Assembly (NCBI GenBank): GCA_036365515.1
Contig: CM070877.1
Coordinates: forward strand, 57,527,475 to 57,591,474
Direction of reading: 5' to 3'
Source: Torymus aiolomorphi
Taxonomy: Eukaryota > Arthropoda > Insecta > Hymenoptera > Torymidae
Length of the DNA stretch: 64,000 nt
Shown here: positions 43,657-55,558 of the stretch, in pieces
How positions within the stretch are numbered: position 1 is the stretch's first letter
Layout: each line of letters starts with the position of its first letter
Translations under genes and position numbers: made by a program
Notes under the pieces: generated by a model
Databases searched by the model: none
What the model was told of the DNA's origin: nothing
Seen by the model: the letters and a program-made list of their open reading frames with translations, nothing else

Positions 43657-44292
43657 TAAAGCAATAATAATGTTTTTTTACAACTATTGGTTCGTTTGAT
43701 GTCCGCTACCTTAATAAAATACATACACCACGAACGTACACTCAACTATAATCGGTTTTTAGCTATCGGTGTATTTTTTTTCTTACAATAAACTGTATTT
43801 TGAGAAGAAAAGGTCCTTTAGTTCACCTACGAAGAATGCATCAATATGCATTCTTTATAGGTGAACCCAAAATGTTTTCTTTTAAGTCTATTTTCTTAAT
43901 TTTTAAACATTTTTAGCCAGCTTTAAAATCAAAGGGGATTAATTTTCTTCAAAAATTAAAACTCACGTGATATCTATCTTTATACTTTGAATAACCATTT
44001 AAAGATCAAAAAAGCTTTTATTTGAACTAACTATATGTTTTAGTAATCAAGAAATCATATTATTTCAATTTTTAAGAAGCTAATACGAAAATAAATTAAT
44101 CACTGAACTTTCCATACATTAAAGAAAAAGTAATGTATTTGGATATTTCAAATGAATGCCTATTGTATATCTATTAATCCTCTTAATATGTGTTAGATTA
44201 ATCATTATAAATATATTGAGCAGTAAATAAGTACGAATTTTGGAAGTAATATTAGATTTAAACGAATAACATGCTGCTGTGTATGCGCAAAA

Positions 44293-46189
44293 TATGGGTC
44301 TAAAAATCTAGGAACATGTTTTCTTCACCAAAAACTGTTTGCTCTCCAAACCTAGGCGACTTTAAAACTTTGAGCTGCTGACTTCATGTGAAATATCGCG
44401 TATATTAATTTAATTGATTTTTTATACTATCATTTGCAGAAATATTCCCTGAATATTAGTCATAACACATATATAATGCTACTTATCAAGTAATGTATTA
44501 AAATAGTCTGCGTTACTAAATATAGGTGAAAAACTAAATAATCGTCATAAATATTTTTTTATTTTCATAACATCCAGAATCTAATTTTTAAGTCTGTCTT
44601 GGCACGATAAAAATAATGCAGATTTTATTTTAAAATAATTTTTTTTTATTGTAAATAGTAAAAATATCCTACAAATCTCATTTTTAAGCATTCTTCTCAA
44701 CCGACTTTCTAATCTTAAAAACAAAAATGTTTTTAACATTTTAATACATTTTTACAACGTTTAATCTCCCCATCTTTTTTATTTAAATTTTTTTTCAATG
44801 AGGTACAATATAGAATAAAATAATAGAGAATGAATATTTAATCATAACGAAATATGAGTACTTTGTAAAAGTATGCAGGAAATTCGTATTTCCCACACTG
44901 ATTATAGTGTGGAAATAGTATATTACGCATCTAGGGAGTAAAAGTAAAGAATGTCCCAGATCGCATGTAAATTGTCACCCGAGCCGATGGCCAGGGTGAC
45001 AAAAAATGCGGCCTAAGGCATTCTTTATTTTCTTCCGTGGCCCGTATACTATTTTTTTGCTTGGCAAGGTTAAAAATACAACCTCTGCGATCAGCCCTCG
45101 AGTCAAAAAATGTGATTTCTCGAACTGTTCAGTGGAAAATTTGTTTAAAGGCACTTCATCCCAAAATGCGTCTTCTTGCAATCATTACGAAAATTAATAT
45201 ATCTGTTCATTATAATAGTATACGTATAAGTGTTCCAAATTTCAATTTATTCTAACGATTCAAAATAGAAATATTAAGCTCCAAAGTTACAAGCTTTAAC
45301 ATGCAATGCCGGTTCTTAACTTGGTGATAGTATACATTTTAATTAATAAGAAAAAATCCGATCTTGTAATATTGATAAAAAACAAATACTTGACATTATT
45401 GAAAAAAATTTGGCAACGTTTTGACGATGCGTTTTTAAGTTATTAGAATTCAAAGCTTGAAATCTACATATTTCTGTTTACTTTCTTGGTGGAAGAATAT
45501 TTCTAAACGCAAAATTGATGTATATTTTCTCTGGAGATATTTGCAGTCATATATGATTCATACATGTATAAGTGGCACTAGAAACAAGTTTTTACTTCCC
45601 ATTTCTCAAATTTTCTCTCATACACTGCCAAAGAAATTGATTGAGAACTCATACAGGCGGTTCCCGTAAATGGAAATCCCATTTCTCGCACTTGATGTAA
45701 AATGTACAATATCTCCATAAATAACAAGTAAATTACATAAAATAAGAAATATTTTGAATTCCTAAAGTTAAAATATATTGAACACAAGGGTTTTTAACTA
45801 TACTTTTAATTGTTTTACCAAATAACAGTAATAAAAAATAAACTAAAAGAATAATATAGATTTATTTAAATTTTACCTAAATTTTAAAAATATATGAAAA
45901 CATTTCTAACTTGTTTTGTTTGTCTATAGAGGATCTTCTATAATACTAAGGGCCTTAGAAACGTTTTAGAGAACCTTTGCAATCGAATTTCACTATGTTA
46001 AAAAATTTCAATATGGATTTGTGCGTGTGTGAAGCTCCGAACTTAATTGTCCGTCTTTAGTGGCACGGAACCTATTGTATTTGTTTTTGCTTGAACACTT
46101 CGAGAAATTATTTCTTTTTTATTAACATTAATTGTCGTCTGTTTAAGAGCAATTTTTCGAATTTTGTTTTGTCATCGTTTTGTCTACTA
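44293..46189. other. AT-rich region without recognised genes
   Basis: 44288-44430 is a direct copy of 41609-41760. The rest (44431-46189) shows only short ORFs without recognisable motifs and several A/T runs. Nothing else can be supported. Confidence 0.5.
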
Positions 46190-47185
46190 AAGTTAAGGTT
46201 GCATGACCCGTAACATCTCATTCAAAAGTTAGTTTTTAACGTTAAAACTGTGATAAATAACTATGTAAAGCAAATAATCAATTTAGAGTTTTCGCGATCT
46301 CTATATAAATGCAATAAGAATATTATAAGCTTTAGAAATTCGATATCAAAGCAAAATTGTGGAATTGGAATATCTTGTTTTAAAATCGTGAAAATGCGCT
46401 ACTTTAGACGTAATGGCAATTTTAAGGGGGTTAGTGCGATATTGGCTTTTCTTAAGAATTTCTTGAAACTTGCAGGGTAGACTCATATTACTATTATACG
46501 CAGTATCTGTAAATTTCAGAAAGCCTAGCTTCCCCGTTTGTGAGATATAAGCTCCCAAAGTTACGAAATTTAACACGGTGTCTTATGGGACCGTCGTCAT
46601 GAAATGTAAAAAAATGAACGTTTTCGTCAATAACTTGGAAAGTTTTCTTAAGACTTGAAAGAAAAAGAGATATGTTACTAAGAACAATACTTTGAATGTC
46701 CTCTGCAAATTTCAGGAAGCCTAGCTTCACCGTTTTCGAGATACAGTTGTTTAAAGTACGTAGCCTCAGGGTAGACGACGCCGCGCGTGTCCTTGTGTGC
46801 GTGTAAACAAACGAAGGCTCGCTGCGTGTGTGTCTACACAGACGTAGCGCTTCTATGTGTATGTACACACAGATGAAGCGGCGCTATGTGTGCGTGGACA
46901 GTCTCTCGTGAAATTTTGAGAGTGGGGAGACTCGAGAGAGCGTGAGGCGTACGGCGTTCGACCAGCTGTACTTTTGGCTTGTATGTTACCGCACTAACCC
47001 CCTTAAAACGAGATATGCCAATTTTGCTATTCCGCTTCGATTTCCGATTTTTAAAGCTTATAATATTGTAATTGCATTTATACATAGATCGCGAAAACTC
47101 AAAATTGATTATTTGCTTTACATAGTTATTTATCACAGTTTTAACATTAAAAACTAACTTTTGAATGAGATGTTACGGGCCATGG
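46190..47185. mobile_element. Fold-back element, arms about 240 bp
   Basis: CCCGTAACATCTCATTCAAA at 46210 pairs with the complement near 47175. CGATCTCTATATAAATGCAA and AAGGGGGTTAGTGC also pair with the right arm (to 46990). The interior carries two related segments (46498-46560 and 46695-46750, sharing AAGCCTAGCTTC) and a CG/TG-rich stretch at 46770-46900. No credible ORF. Confidence 0.85.
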
Positions 47186-47366
47186 AACCTTAAAAGTGGT
47201 TATATATTATTAAAGCAAAAAATGACATTAATAGCAAAGTAAATCCATACTTATTGACAAAAACATGAATTTTTTATAAATACTTTACTTGAATAAAAAT
47301 AAAATTGTAGAGTAATAAATTCTTTTCTATATTAATTACAAAGATTAAATGATTCTTTAATTATTA

Positions 47367-47800
47367 AATGACGGGTTTTGACGTCGGCAATTTTTTTGTA
47401 GACCCATAACGTGCCCCCGAACTTATTTCCACTGCCTAATTTTTTCTCATTTGAGAAACGTGATCAACAGATTTTTTTTTCGTTCTCGCACCCTCTTCAT
47501 CCCCTATTTTGGAAGGTTCCGGACGGGCTTTGACATCGGAAATTTTTTTGTAGTCTCACAACGTGCCCCCGAACTTATTTTCACTGCAAAATTTTTCCTC
47601 ATTTGATAATGATTTGAGAAATAATTTTTTTTTTATGTGATATGTCTGTAGAGGTAGATTTAGAGGTGGCTTTGGTATTTACCTTTGGATTACCTTTTTA
47701 GGTGATATTTATCACTTTTATAACATTATTTAATAGTTAATTCAGTGTTGAGCGGAAATTTTGGAATTTTCGTTAACAATGAACGATCGAAAGTTCAGTC
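47367..47800. repeat. Two 152 bp array units with the shared flank
   Basis: 47367-47620 is the complement of about 1.7 units of the array at 2182-5918 (for example GACGTCGGCAATTTTTTTGT and CGTGCCCCCGAACTTATTT). It continues into the flank matching 2181-1960 and an MNDRKFSHM start at 47779 that soon runs out of frame. This is an independent, inverted, shorter copy of the same unit. Confidence 0.88.
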
Positions 47801-48141
47801 ACATGTCCAGTGTACGCTTCTGGTTCCGAATAAACTCCCTTTTCTTGTGCAAGACTTTTCGCTCTTTCTATCTTGTACATTGTTATGTCTGGAAATAAGG
47901 ATGGAATTTCATTTTTCGTTAAGGATCAGGGTAGCAAAGTCAGAATTTTTATTTTTTCTGATACCGTAGAACACTTTTGCAAGGCTAAACCAACATTTTG
48001 TACCCATTGTGTACAACGTCATGCAGTTGATTCATTTGCTTATATAGAAACGTCATAAACATTGTTCAACTTCACATCGAGGGCATTATACTATGTTGAA
48101 AGTATATTTTTTTCTTCTTCTTTACATAATTTTCAATTGAT

Positions 48142-48519
48142 TCACGTATAAGATTTTTTTCTCTTAAAAGGCGATACAGAACCTAAGAAAGATATACTTA
48201 TTTCATTATTAAATTGTTCGATGCGTTCTGGAGTACTTGGTAAAAAATCTTCATCTTTATCGATTACGTTGTCGGTAACTTCATTATCCGTTGTAAATTC
48301 ATTGTCAGTGCTACTCACCAATTCTAAAGCACGATTGTAACAATCCTTACACAGATATGTAGAGGGTGTTAAAGGTAAATCAGGATAGAGGGGCTTCAAT
48401 GGATGAGCAAGATCCTCAAGTTGTTTGAAACGTACGGAATTAGATTTGAAACAGATTTTTCTGTGCTTATGTTAAAAATCTGCACATTTGATTCTCTTTG
48501 TTGAGTAATTTTGAGACAT
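48142..48519 (-). pseudogene. N-terminal fragment of a protein related to the unassigned transposase-like family
   Basis: MSQNYSTKRIKCADF starts at 48519, is cut by a TAA (48472-48474), and continues in the same frame with HKHRKICFKSNSVRFKQLED and later YLCKDCYNRALELV. Then comes an acidic Ser/Thr-rich stretch ending at 48142. The early Cys/His residues followed by a CxxC pair are laid out as in the N-terminus of copy A (KCINPLNKNDH then CLTCR). It lies next to a piece of the same 152 bp repeat, in opposite orientation. Relationship is likely but not proven. Confidence 0.5.
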
Positions 48520-48994
48520 CGTAGTTAAGTTAATAAGGTGTAAATATGTAATAATTTTCAAAAAGATGATAGTTAAAAAAGGCTTTTTATAACTGAGTGC
48601 GTAAAACTCGACTTTAGATGCCTGTTTAGCGTGCGTAAAGTACCCCCTTTTTTCACTAGTGCGTAAAATGTTTACTCTATGCACTCGGTGCGTGAAGTAG
48701 TGCATAAAGTGAATTCTTCACGCACTCAGTGCGTACTCACTTTACTTCCTTGTTCTTCGCCTTGTACTTGTCAGCGAGGCGCGAGTCAAATCACCGTCAC
48801 TCTTATTTACATGTGAGAGAGCGAGAGAAATAGAGGCAGAGCGTCGGTACAGTACTGGTCAGCACAACTTCTCCGCTCTCCTGTAGAAAAGCTGCGCGGT
48901 ACTGCCGCGTCACGGCGGTGCAGTGAGTATAGTCGGTTCGCGCGCCACCACGGGGAATTAAGAAATGCCTAATTTCCAAACAAACTGTATTTAT
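48520..48994. other. Non-coding stretch with repeated GTGCGTAAAG-type motifs
   Basis: ACTGAGTGCGTAAAAC, AGCGTGCGTAAAGTA, AGTGCGTAAAAT and the inverted CTCAGTGCGTACTCAC occur within 48590-48745. Similar motifs are in 33.9-35.0 kb. A GC-rich stretch follows (48770-48950). No gene. Confidence 0.45.
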
Positions 48995-50185
48995 CTGTAT
49001 TTTGTTTAATATGTTCATAAAAATACACCAAAGAGTTTTAGCCCTCGAAACCGAAAATCGGACGAAAATTTTTGAAGTACTTCGACTTTTAAAAATCATA
49101 TGTCTTAATACATTTTCGAGTTCATTCAAAATAATGCCGTATCTTCAAATTTTATTCAATTCTTATCTTTTTGTTCTTATATTGTTCGGAGAAGAATTCC
49201 TAATAGATCGCAGAACTCAGAAATATAAAATATTTTTCTGTTTCAAATAATTAAACATTTTCAAAAGTATAGTCATCTTGAAAAGTGAGCTTCTTTTTGG
49301 AAAACCTTAGTTTAGTAAATAGTCAAGACGTATTTTTTATTTCTGAGTATCGCGATCTTTTAGAAATTCTTCTCCGAACAATATAAAACGAAATAAATAA
49401 CTATTGAATTTTTTGAGAATGCTATAATATAATGAGGACATGCTATGGGTGTTTACAAAATAAATTGAGAGACTAGCACTTGAGTAAATTAAACTATAAT
49501 ATATAGTAACCGGTCAAAAACTATAATCACTATTACATATTTAAAATCACTTATTTACATAATATTTGATAGGACAGTTGTTTTAAATGATTTTAATAAA
49601 GGATGTGAGTAAATGTTACAAAATTATGTTTGAGTATATGAGTGTTACAATAAATAGTTGAGTGTAAGAGTGTTTATGGTTGAGTTTTCCTGCATAAGTG
49701 TACATGAGTTTTGCTTATGGACACCGTTAAGTCTCTCCGTGAATGTACTGCTTGCTCAAATTTACCCAACCAAATATCATTGATTTGTTGTGGTATGAGA
49801 GTTGCCGAAAATGACATGTGCAGAGTACATTCACATGTATACAAAATGGCTGTGCGTGTATGAGAGGTTACCTTAGCTTCCGCAGCGATTAGATTAGTCG
49901 TGAAAGCGAGTGAGGAAGCCAATTGAGATGAGCGAAGCAGCCGCTGAGAGAAGCCAGATGTAAAGCCACGTGAGAAAAGCCAGTTGAGAAACGCCAGTTG
50001 AGAAAAGCCAAGTTTTCTTCGTTGAGAATAGCCGTCAAAATGTAGTAGAATTTGCTTAGTATAGCAAATTTTTTTGAATGAAATCCAAAATGTATTACGA
50101 CATATGATTTTTAAAAATTGAAATACTTCCGTCCGATTTTAGGTTTTCAAGGCTTAAACTCTTTGCCTGGTGTACCTTGATAAAG
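48995..50185. repeat. Inverted repeat with a smaller one inside
   Basis: 49000-49140 pairs with 50055-50180 (for example AAAAATCATATGTCTTAATA against the complement around 50100). Inside, ATATTGTTCGGAGAAGAATT at 49180 pairs with its complement at 49385. The interior 49390-50050 has no credible ORF but repeats GCCAGTTGAGAAA-type words at 49950-50025. Confidence 0.75.
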
Positions 50186-50437
50186 ATGTATAGGCAAAAA
50201 CTTTTGAACCGATCGATCGATTTACATCGGAAAAGGCTTATTCTCTTCGTTTCGGAGGAGAATAGAGAGAATATAACCTACTTTTTGATTTTACCAATTT
50301 TTTTTTTTTATAACCAAAAAATGATTTTGTATTTTTCGGTTTTTTTGATTTTTTAATTTGTTTCAGCCAGTATTACTTAATAAACTAAATTTTTATTAAA
50401 AGGTCTTTAAATTACCTACAATTTCTTTTTTTTTAAT

Positions 50438-51490
50438 TGTAACGAAGTTCGAATTTCGCGGGTAATTACCCTCGCGCGCGCGGACACGAAAATTATGGCG
50501 CTCGTGTGCATGCGCGAAAAGAGAAAATCGGCAACGGCGCGCGTGAGCCATACTCTAGTTTGGACTGTGCCCGAGGACGCTCGAAAAAGCTAGAGTGAGG
50601 TGTTGAAAAAACGAAAAGAAGGTTTTCCCTGAGCGGAAACCCTACGCGAAAAAGTCCGCCGCGAGTGCCAAGCACCGAGGAGACTCGCCCTGCGTCCGCG
50701 GCGAGCAAGCTCATCCCTGCATCTCGTCCCCTCCAGGATCGCCCCGAGGAGGAGACCTCGCGAGTACTGCAGGCGACGCGGCAAGAGATTACGCCGCCGA
50801 GATACGGTGACTCACCGCTGAGGTGAGTACCTGCAGGCCCTGCGTGCGTGCGAGACTCTACCTCGACGCGCGAGGTAGAGAGCGACGGAGACGAGTGGTG
50901 CACCTCGTCTCCAAGAGTGTGTGTGAACGCGATATCCTCGGCGCGTGCGACCCGCGAGGCATTTTGACCTCGCGAGAAATAAACATTGCGGCGCATATAG
51001 TCACTTTCGCCTATGTTAGCTTTTATTCTTACAGGCCAATAAACGTGCCTCTTTGGTGTTTTGTATTTCGGAGTTCGCGAGTTATTATTTCGCTCCCTCC
51101 CCCCCTCCGCTCGTTATTCCTATTGTTACCTCGGATACCGCCGCCTCCACGGGATTGCCGACTTCCTCGGCGATCATCTGAGCTCCGGGTACTTGCGCGT
51201 TTCCCCCCTTGTATTAATGCGCGCAGAGTTACACACGATCATGAAATTCCCGGGTAACTTCTGAGTTACCCGGTTGTGACAGCTTGAAGCGAACGGCATT
51301 GCACCGAGCGTGCGCGGAACCGGCAATTCTGCCAGGGTGCCGCTCGAGCCGCAACGTGGGTGATCGTCGTCCTCGACGAGCAGGGCCGAGGAAGACTTCA
51401 TTGTTGCGAGCACAGTGAACGAGAGAGAGAGAGAGCACCAAAGGTATGCTTTCATACCTTAGAGAGCATCAAAATATTCGCCCTGTTACA
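50438..51490 (+). repeat. Gypsy-B 5' LTR
   Basis: The first 470 bp or so match 55559-56029 closely. It includes the inverted pair CTACCTCGACGCGCGAGGTAG (50868 on; 21 bases with a short centre) and a GA run at 51421-51435. It ends GTTACA before the primer-binding site. Antisense ORFs in it are not credible genes. Confidence 0.92.
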
Positions 51491-51492
51491 AC

Positions 51493-51510
51493 TGGCGCCC
51501 GTACGTGTGG
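51493..51510 (+). other. Gypsy-B primer-binding site
   Basis: TGGCGCCCGTACGTGTGG two bases after the LTR. It shares its first eight bases with Gypsy-A, consistent with use of a related tRNA. Confidence 0.8.
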
Positions 51511-52340
51511 AAGCATAGGTACAGTAGGACAACGCGCGGCGCGTGTTTGTAAACACGCGCGGGCTCGCAACACAGCCGACACCGCGATCGTTCGACCGCG
51601 CGAGAGTGTATGTATGTGTGCGAGAGCGAAAGCGTCGTAGACAATTGTATGTCTAGAAAAATACTTTGCGACGAGAAATATTATACATCGCGAGTAGAAA
51701 CGAAAATAATTCGGGCCTCGCGATATATAGGCACAGTTCCACAAAAATCAAGAGCAAGCAGGATATCTTTTCGTGAGTGAACATTTTTAAAAGTACCTCG
51801 CTCTTTAAAGCACTCAAAATTTTTTTTTGGATGATTCTCGTTTTTTGTTAGTAACGACTGCTAAGCGGAGCGTCGCCGAATTTTATCGTACAACGCAATT
51901 GCCGAACGCACCCTCTTTCCACAATCTATTTTATTATTTAGTGGTGGAAAGAGAAAGCGAACTTCTCGCAGACTAAAGTTTTGCGAGAAGATTTCGGCCG
52001 TGTTGATAAAAATTATTCTTTCTCTTCACGGTTAATTTTAGAATCAATACGACGCGAAGCAAATATTTAAGCGCAACATTTCTTTTTTTGTGGCGCGCTA
52101 TCGTTTCTGCTCGCGAATTTACTCAGTGCGACATATTGAGGAACAGTTTAAGTTTTTTTTTCTGTAACACGCGATTGTAAGCACCCAGAGTTTAGGGAAA
52201 TGCGCGCGTTCAATCGGCGCACTGAGTAACAATACGCTGTACATTGAGAAGCGTACGAACGGCGAACTGTTCCGCAACTGGATTTGCGTGATTTTACTTC
52301 GCTATATTTTTGCGCAGCTAGCATCCAGTGAGAGAGCAAT
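51511..52340 (+). other. Gypsy-B leader
   Basis: Untranslated region between primer-binding site and gag. It lacks the 99 bp repeats seen in Gypsy-A. No supported ORF. Confidence 0.7.
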
Positions 52341-54190
52341 ATGGCGGCACAAATTCCTCTTGAAAATTGGTGTATGTGCCTCTCACTGCAGGAGATAGAT
52401 AAATATCTCAAGGCGATGAATATGAAAACATCTGGCACGCGATTTCAACAGTTAGATCGCGCGAGCAGATGGCTGCTCGGGGATTACTCGGTAGACGAAT
52501 TCATCACCACAAATACGGACCTCGGTGAACACATGACGTGGGTAGCAAGAGCAAACCTCCGCCAAACGTTCATCGACAGAGTCTGCAACGGCGAAATCGA
52601 GACGCCGTGGGTGCCGGGCTCCGAGGAAAAAGAACCGCACCCAATCGAGTACGTTCGCGACGATGACGCCGTGAAGTGCAAGCTCGAACAGACGCATCTC
52701 GAGATCGAGACGCGCGCAGCAGAAAAAAGCTTGATGGAGCAAGAAATAACAGATACTGTCGAGAACGAGACGAATGCGGGGGACGGGCCAACAGCGAATG
52801 TAGCAGATACGACCCCCGAAGTGCAACAACAGATCCCAGCGACAATGGAAACGAAGGATCTGCCAATCCCTGCGGAACTGAGCGCGTTTCTAACTCAACT
52901 CGCGCAGAGGGTAATGCAATTGTCGGACAATCAGTCCACATTACAAATAGCATTAGAGAACCTTACGCAGAATGCGCCTCATGCACCTGCGTGCAGCACA
53001 AGGCTAGCTCATACGCAGAGCGGGCATCGTCAGGTGGAGTTCCAGGATACTATGACGTTTAGGTATCCGGAACAACAGCAGAGAGATGTGCGCACATCAC
53101 CGACGTCACGCCGTACGCTCGGTCCTCTCCCACGGACGCCGCACAACCGTTTAGTAGGCGGAGCCTGCCGGGAGGGGGGTCTTCCGAATCAGGTAAATTC
53201 GGAAGGTTTGTGCGGCAATGCCAATTCAATCGATGACAGTACCCCGCGACAACTATTGCCAAACCGAAACAATCAGCGAGACATTGGCAACATAGCGCGA
53301 AAGGTCAAAGCATCGACGTGTTTTTAAATCGCGTCGAGGAATGTCGAAACCTTGCGAAAATGTCAGAAGAAGAGATGTTAAGTTCTCTCTCCGAACTCTT
53401 CGCCGGAGTCGCCTCCACGTGGTACCAGAACAATAAGGCGAACTGGTCCACGTGGAGTGAATTCTGCGCGTCGGCACGCAAATGGTACGGTGTCAACCGC
53501 AGATTTGAACAACGCATACTGCAGGAGGCAACGGCGCGCGCACAGGGGAGAGAAGAACCGGTGCGCGACTTTATTACCTGTCTGCTATCAATAATGAAGA
53601 AGATCGAACCGCCTCTCCCGCTCTCTCATCAGTTGGACACCCTGCACCGTAATTTACGGCCAGACCTCCAGCGCATGGTGAGAAGAGGAGATTTCGACGA
53701 TATCGACACATTGTTGGAGTTGAGCGTCGAAGCCGAGCTGACTCTGGAGGTGGAAAAATCATATCGAGAGCCACATCAGAACAGAGTCTGCTCCCCGAGG
53801 CAGCCTATAGATCTCTGGGAAGTAAGGAAAAGCCCTCGCACTTGAGGGTTGCGGCATTGCCAGGGTCGACGAATCCGTGGGTGACGGAGGGGAACGGACA
53901 GAATTGGATCGTAACTCTGTCCAAAATGCTTGCGGAAGAAGTGATGCGGGCGTTGCAGCCGACACAATAAGAAGAAAAAAGGGTCGGGAGGAGAAAAGAG
54001 AGAGCCAGCAGGCGATTCGCCGAAGCGCGATTCGCGGCCTCGGCAATCGGAGAGGAAGAAATCGCCCGATAGTGATGCAGCGAAGCCGAAAAGTAACAAC
54101 GAAGGAATTCATTGTTACGGTTGCGGTCTGCCTGGCTATCGGACGTACAACTGCCCTACGTGTGCGGGAAACAAGAAATCGGGTGCGTAG
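52341..54190 (+). pseudogene. Gypsy-B gag with frameshifts
   Basis: Starts MAAQIPLENWCMCLSLQEID at 52341. This N-terminal domain (LQEIDKYLKAMNMKTSG...ASRWLLGDYSVDEF) is shared with Gypsy-A. A frameshift near 53320 leads to the capsid-like part (VFLNRVEECRNLAKMSEEEM, GVASTWYQNNKANW, LDTLHRNLRPDLQRMVRRGD). Further shifts lie near 53845 (NWIVTLSKMLAEEVMRAL in a third frame) and near 53970. The knuckle CYGCGLPGYRTYNCPTC has four Cys and Tyr in place of His. The zero-frame stop is TAG at 54188-54190. Confidence 0.87.
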
Positions 54191-54215
54191 ACGGGGTCTA
54201 CATGCCGCCCGCACC
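54166..54215 (+). promoter_or_regulatory. -1 programmed frameshift signal at the Gypsy-B gag-pol junction
   Basis: GGGAAAC (54166-54172) is in phase in the gag frame (GCG GGA AAC). After 8 nt comes a stacked hairpin: outer GGTGCG/CGCACC and inner GTAGAC/GTCTAC with loop GGG. The protease frame is -1 relative to gag. Gypsy-A shows the same heptamer at the same place. Confidence 0.78.
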
Positions 54216-54840
54216 TGAGAGAACCCCTACCGAAATCGCTGTCGCGGCTTCCACGGTTCAGTCGGAGCCGCGCGACGAGCACGCAGTTACAGTGCCGGCG
54301 ACCGCGTTTAGCGGAGAAAAATCGCCGCCTGCGCCCTCCGACGAGGAAGCCAGATGGTGGCTCTAAGTAGGCGTCGGAGGCTCCAGGATACGCGCGCTGT
54401 ATGATACGGGTGCGGCACGAACCGTTATGGGTTCAATCGGATGGCAATTAGCATCCGAACGCCACAGCCCCGTGATGCCGGGTCACGGAAGGGAGGCAAA
54501 AGCCCCCGCGGTCACTCTGTTGTGATCGAGGGGTATGTTCAGCTTCCTTTCGAGGTAGCTGGAGCGAAAAAAGATTCACATCGCGGTTCTCGCAGGCGAG
54601 ACTCTAGAGCGCGACCTCGACGCTGATTTTATCCGAACTTTCGGAATGATTTTCAAGTCCGTCAAACATCAGCTGACTGTGAGCGCATCGGGACAGACTG
54701 TAGAGTTAGAAGTCGCCAGATTTTCCATGGCCGAAACTCTACAGCTGGCCTCAATAAGACTCGAGGAGAGGACGGAGGTGCAGCGAAAGCGACTCCAAGA
54801 ACTCCTCAACCAATTAATCGGGAAGTCAGGCGGGTCTCTT
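54191..54840 (+). pseudogene. Gypsy-B protease
   Basis: In the -1 frame, ALYDTGAARTVMGS gives the aspartic protease active site DTGA (Asp near 54403). TAA after ARWWL (about 54366) and further shifts around 54440-54560 break the frame. LAGETLERDLDADFIRTFGM corresponds to PQLDADCYLGVNFVRAF of Gypsy-A. The segment ends with the start of the RT region (EVQRKRLQELLNQLI), after which RT is missing. Confidence 0.75.
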
Positions 54841-55331
54841 GGCAGCCCGAACTGGGCAGAACCCGAGACTTCTGTTAGGTCGGTGAGGCCGATAAAATAG
54901 AAGTATGATCCCGTTCCCAAGGAATCAGAGGAGCAGAAGGAGGAATCTCAACCGCCGAGGGATAGGGCAGCGATTTTGGCAATGAGCGACTCGCCAGTAG
55001 CGATCAGCGACGACGAGAATGGCTCGTATGTACTTCGCGGAAACGACGGCGTCGCAGCGAAATCCGATCGCGAGCATCTTCGGAACCCAGCGAGTGAGGA
55101 AAATTTACGTGCCTCTACTCCTCCCCCTACGCGTAAATCTAGTCGTTCGAGGAAAGCGGTACAGCTTGTAGTAAGGCCGGCTGCGATACGCGTGAGAGCG
55201 GCGAGTCCGTTAAAGGATATCGCGGCGAAAACAGGCGAACGGCCTAAAGGTTCGCGCAATGCGGCGAATATAGTCGATTCGACGACGATACTACCCGCGC
55301 GGATGTGTGCGCAATCTCGCGCAGCGCATTA
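54841..55331 (+). pseudogene. Gypsy-B Pol C-terminal tail after internal deletion
   Basis: RSVRPIK-stop-KYDPVPKESEEQ follows the junction, in the place of the end of the integrase C-terminal domain. Then comes an acidic and basic low-complexity tail with TRKSSRSRKAV and GERPKGSRNA, the latter like a degenerate AT-hook. The ORF ends at 55331. Identification as an integrase tail rests on position and composition. Confidence 0.45.
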
Positions 55332-55548
55332 ACTTACATTTTGATTGGGACATCGGGGGCCAGCCACCGACGACTTATAATGTAGCTGTCCAATAAAGGC
55401 CTGGACCGGCCGTATTTTTCACACGTCTAGCCTTTTATCTTCTACCTCCCCGCTTTTCCGAACCTGGTATGCTCGGGTCATCCCCCTTCATACGAATTTC
55501 GCGTTTAGCGTAAGTCGAGCGTTGACTAGAGGTTAGTACGTCGCGTCT

Positions 55549-55558
55549 GGGAGGGGGG
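55549..55558 (+). other. Gypsy-B polypurine tract
   Basis: GGGAGGGGGG directly before the 3' LTR TGTAAC. Confidence 0.88.

Larger units (their letters stand above)
42504..43747 (-). mobile_element. Penelope-like element PLE-1 (truncated)
   Basis: Flanked by a 14 bp duplication ATAATCGGTTTTTA at 42490-42503 and 43748-43761. The ends carry an inverted repeat of about 70 bp (TTAAGGTAGCGGACATCAAA at 42504 and its complement near 43712), as in PLE pseudo-LTRs. It contains a GIY-YIG endonuclease ORF on the minus strand and a hammerhead-like motif near its 3' end. Reverse transcriptase is absent. A GC-rich stretch at 43000-43230 has no convincing ORF. Confidence 0.85.
37752..44292. mobile_element. 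Second large palindrome (fold-back) with solo LTR and PLE nested
   Basis: Left arm 37752-37828 plus 39940-40870 pairs with right arm 42000-42503 plus 43762-44292. Sample pairs: ATGTTATTCGTTTAAATCTA at 37769 with its complement near 44265; GGTAACCGGCCAGCATTGGC at 42016 with its complement near 40835. The GC-rich inner part (40500-40860 and 42005-42400) resembles a promoter region. The loop 40871-41999 is AT-rich and has no credible gene. When the insertions are removed the arms are about 1 kb each. Confidence 0.88.

Noticed and set aside
47745..48058. Plus-strand ORFs MLSGNFG and MSGNKDG
   Set aside because: The region is the 5' flank and decayed start of the MNDRKF frame. No conserved block follows, so no gene is called.
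50493..50996. Antisense ORF of 167 codons in the Gypsy-B LTR, repeated at 55614-56063
   Set aside because: It is duplicated only because LTRs are duplicated. No motif, and it is antisense to the element.
53776..54214. Minus-strand ORFs of 107-151 codons in Gypsy-B
   Set aside because: They are opposite gag and the knuckle, where the plus strand has clear homology to Gypsy-A.
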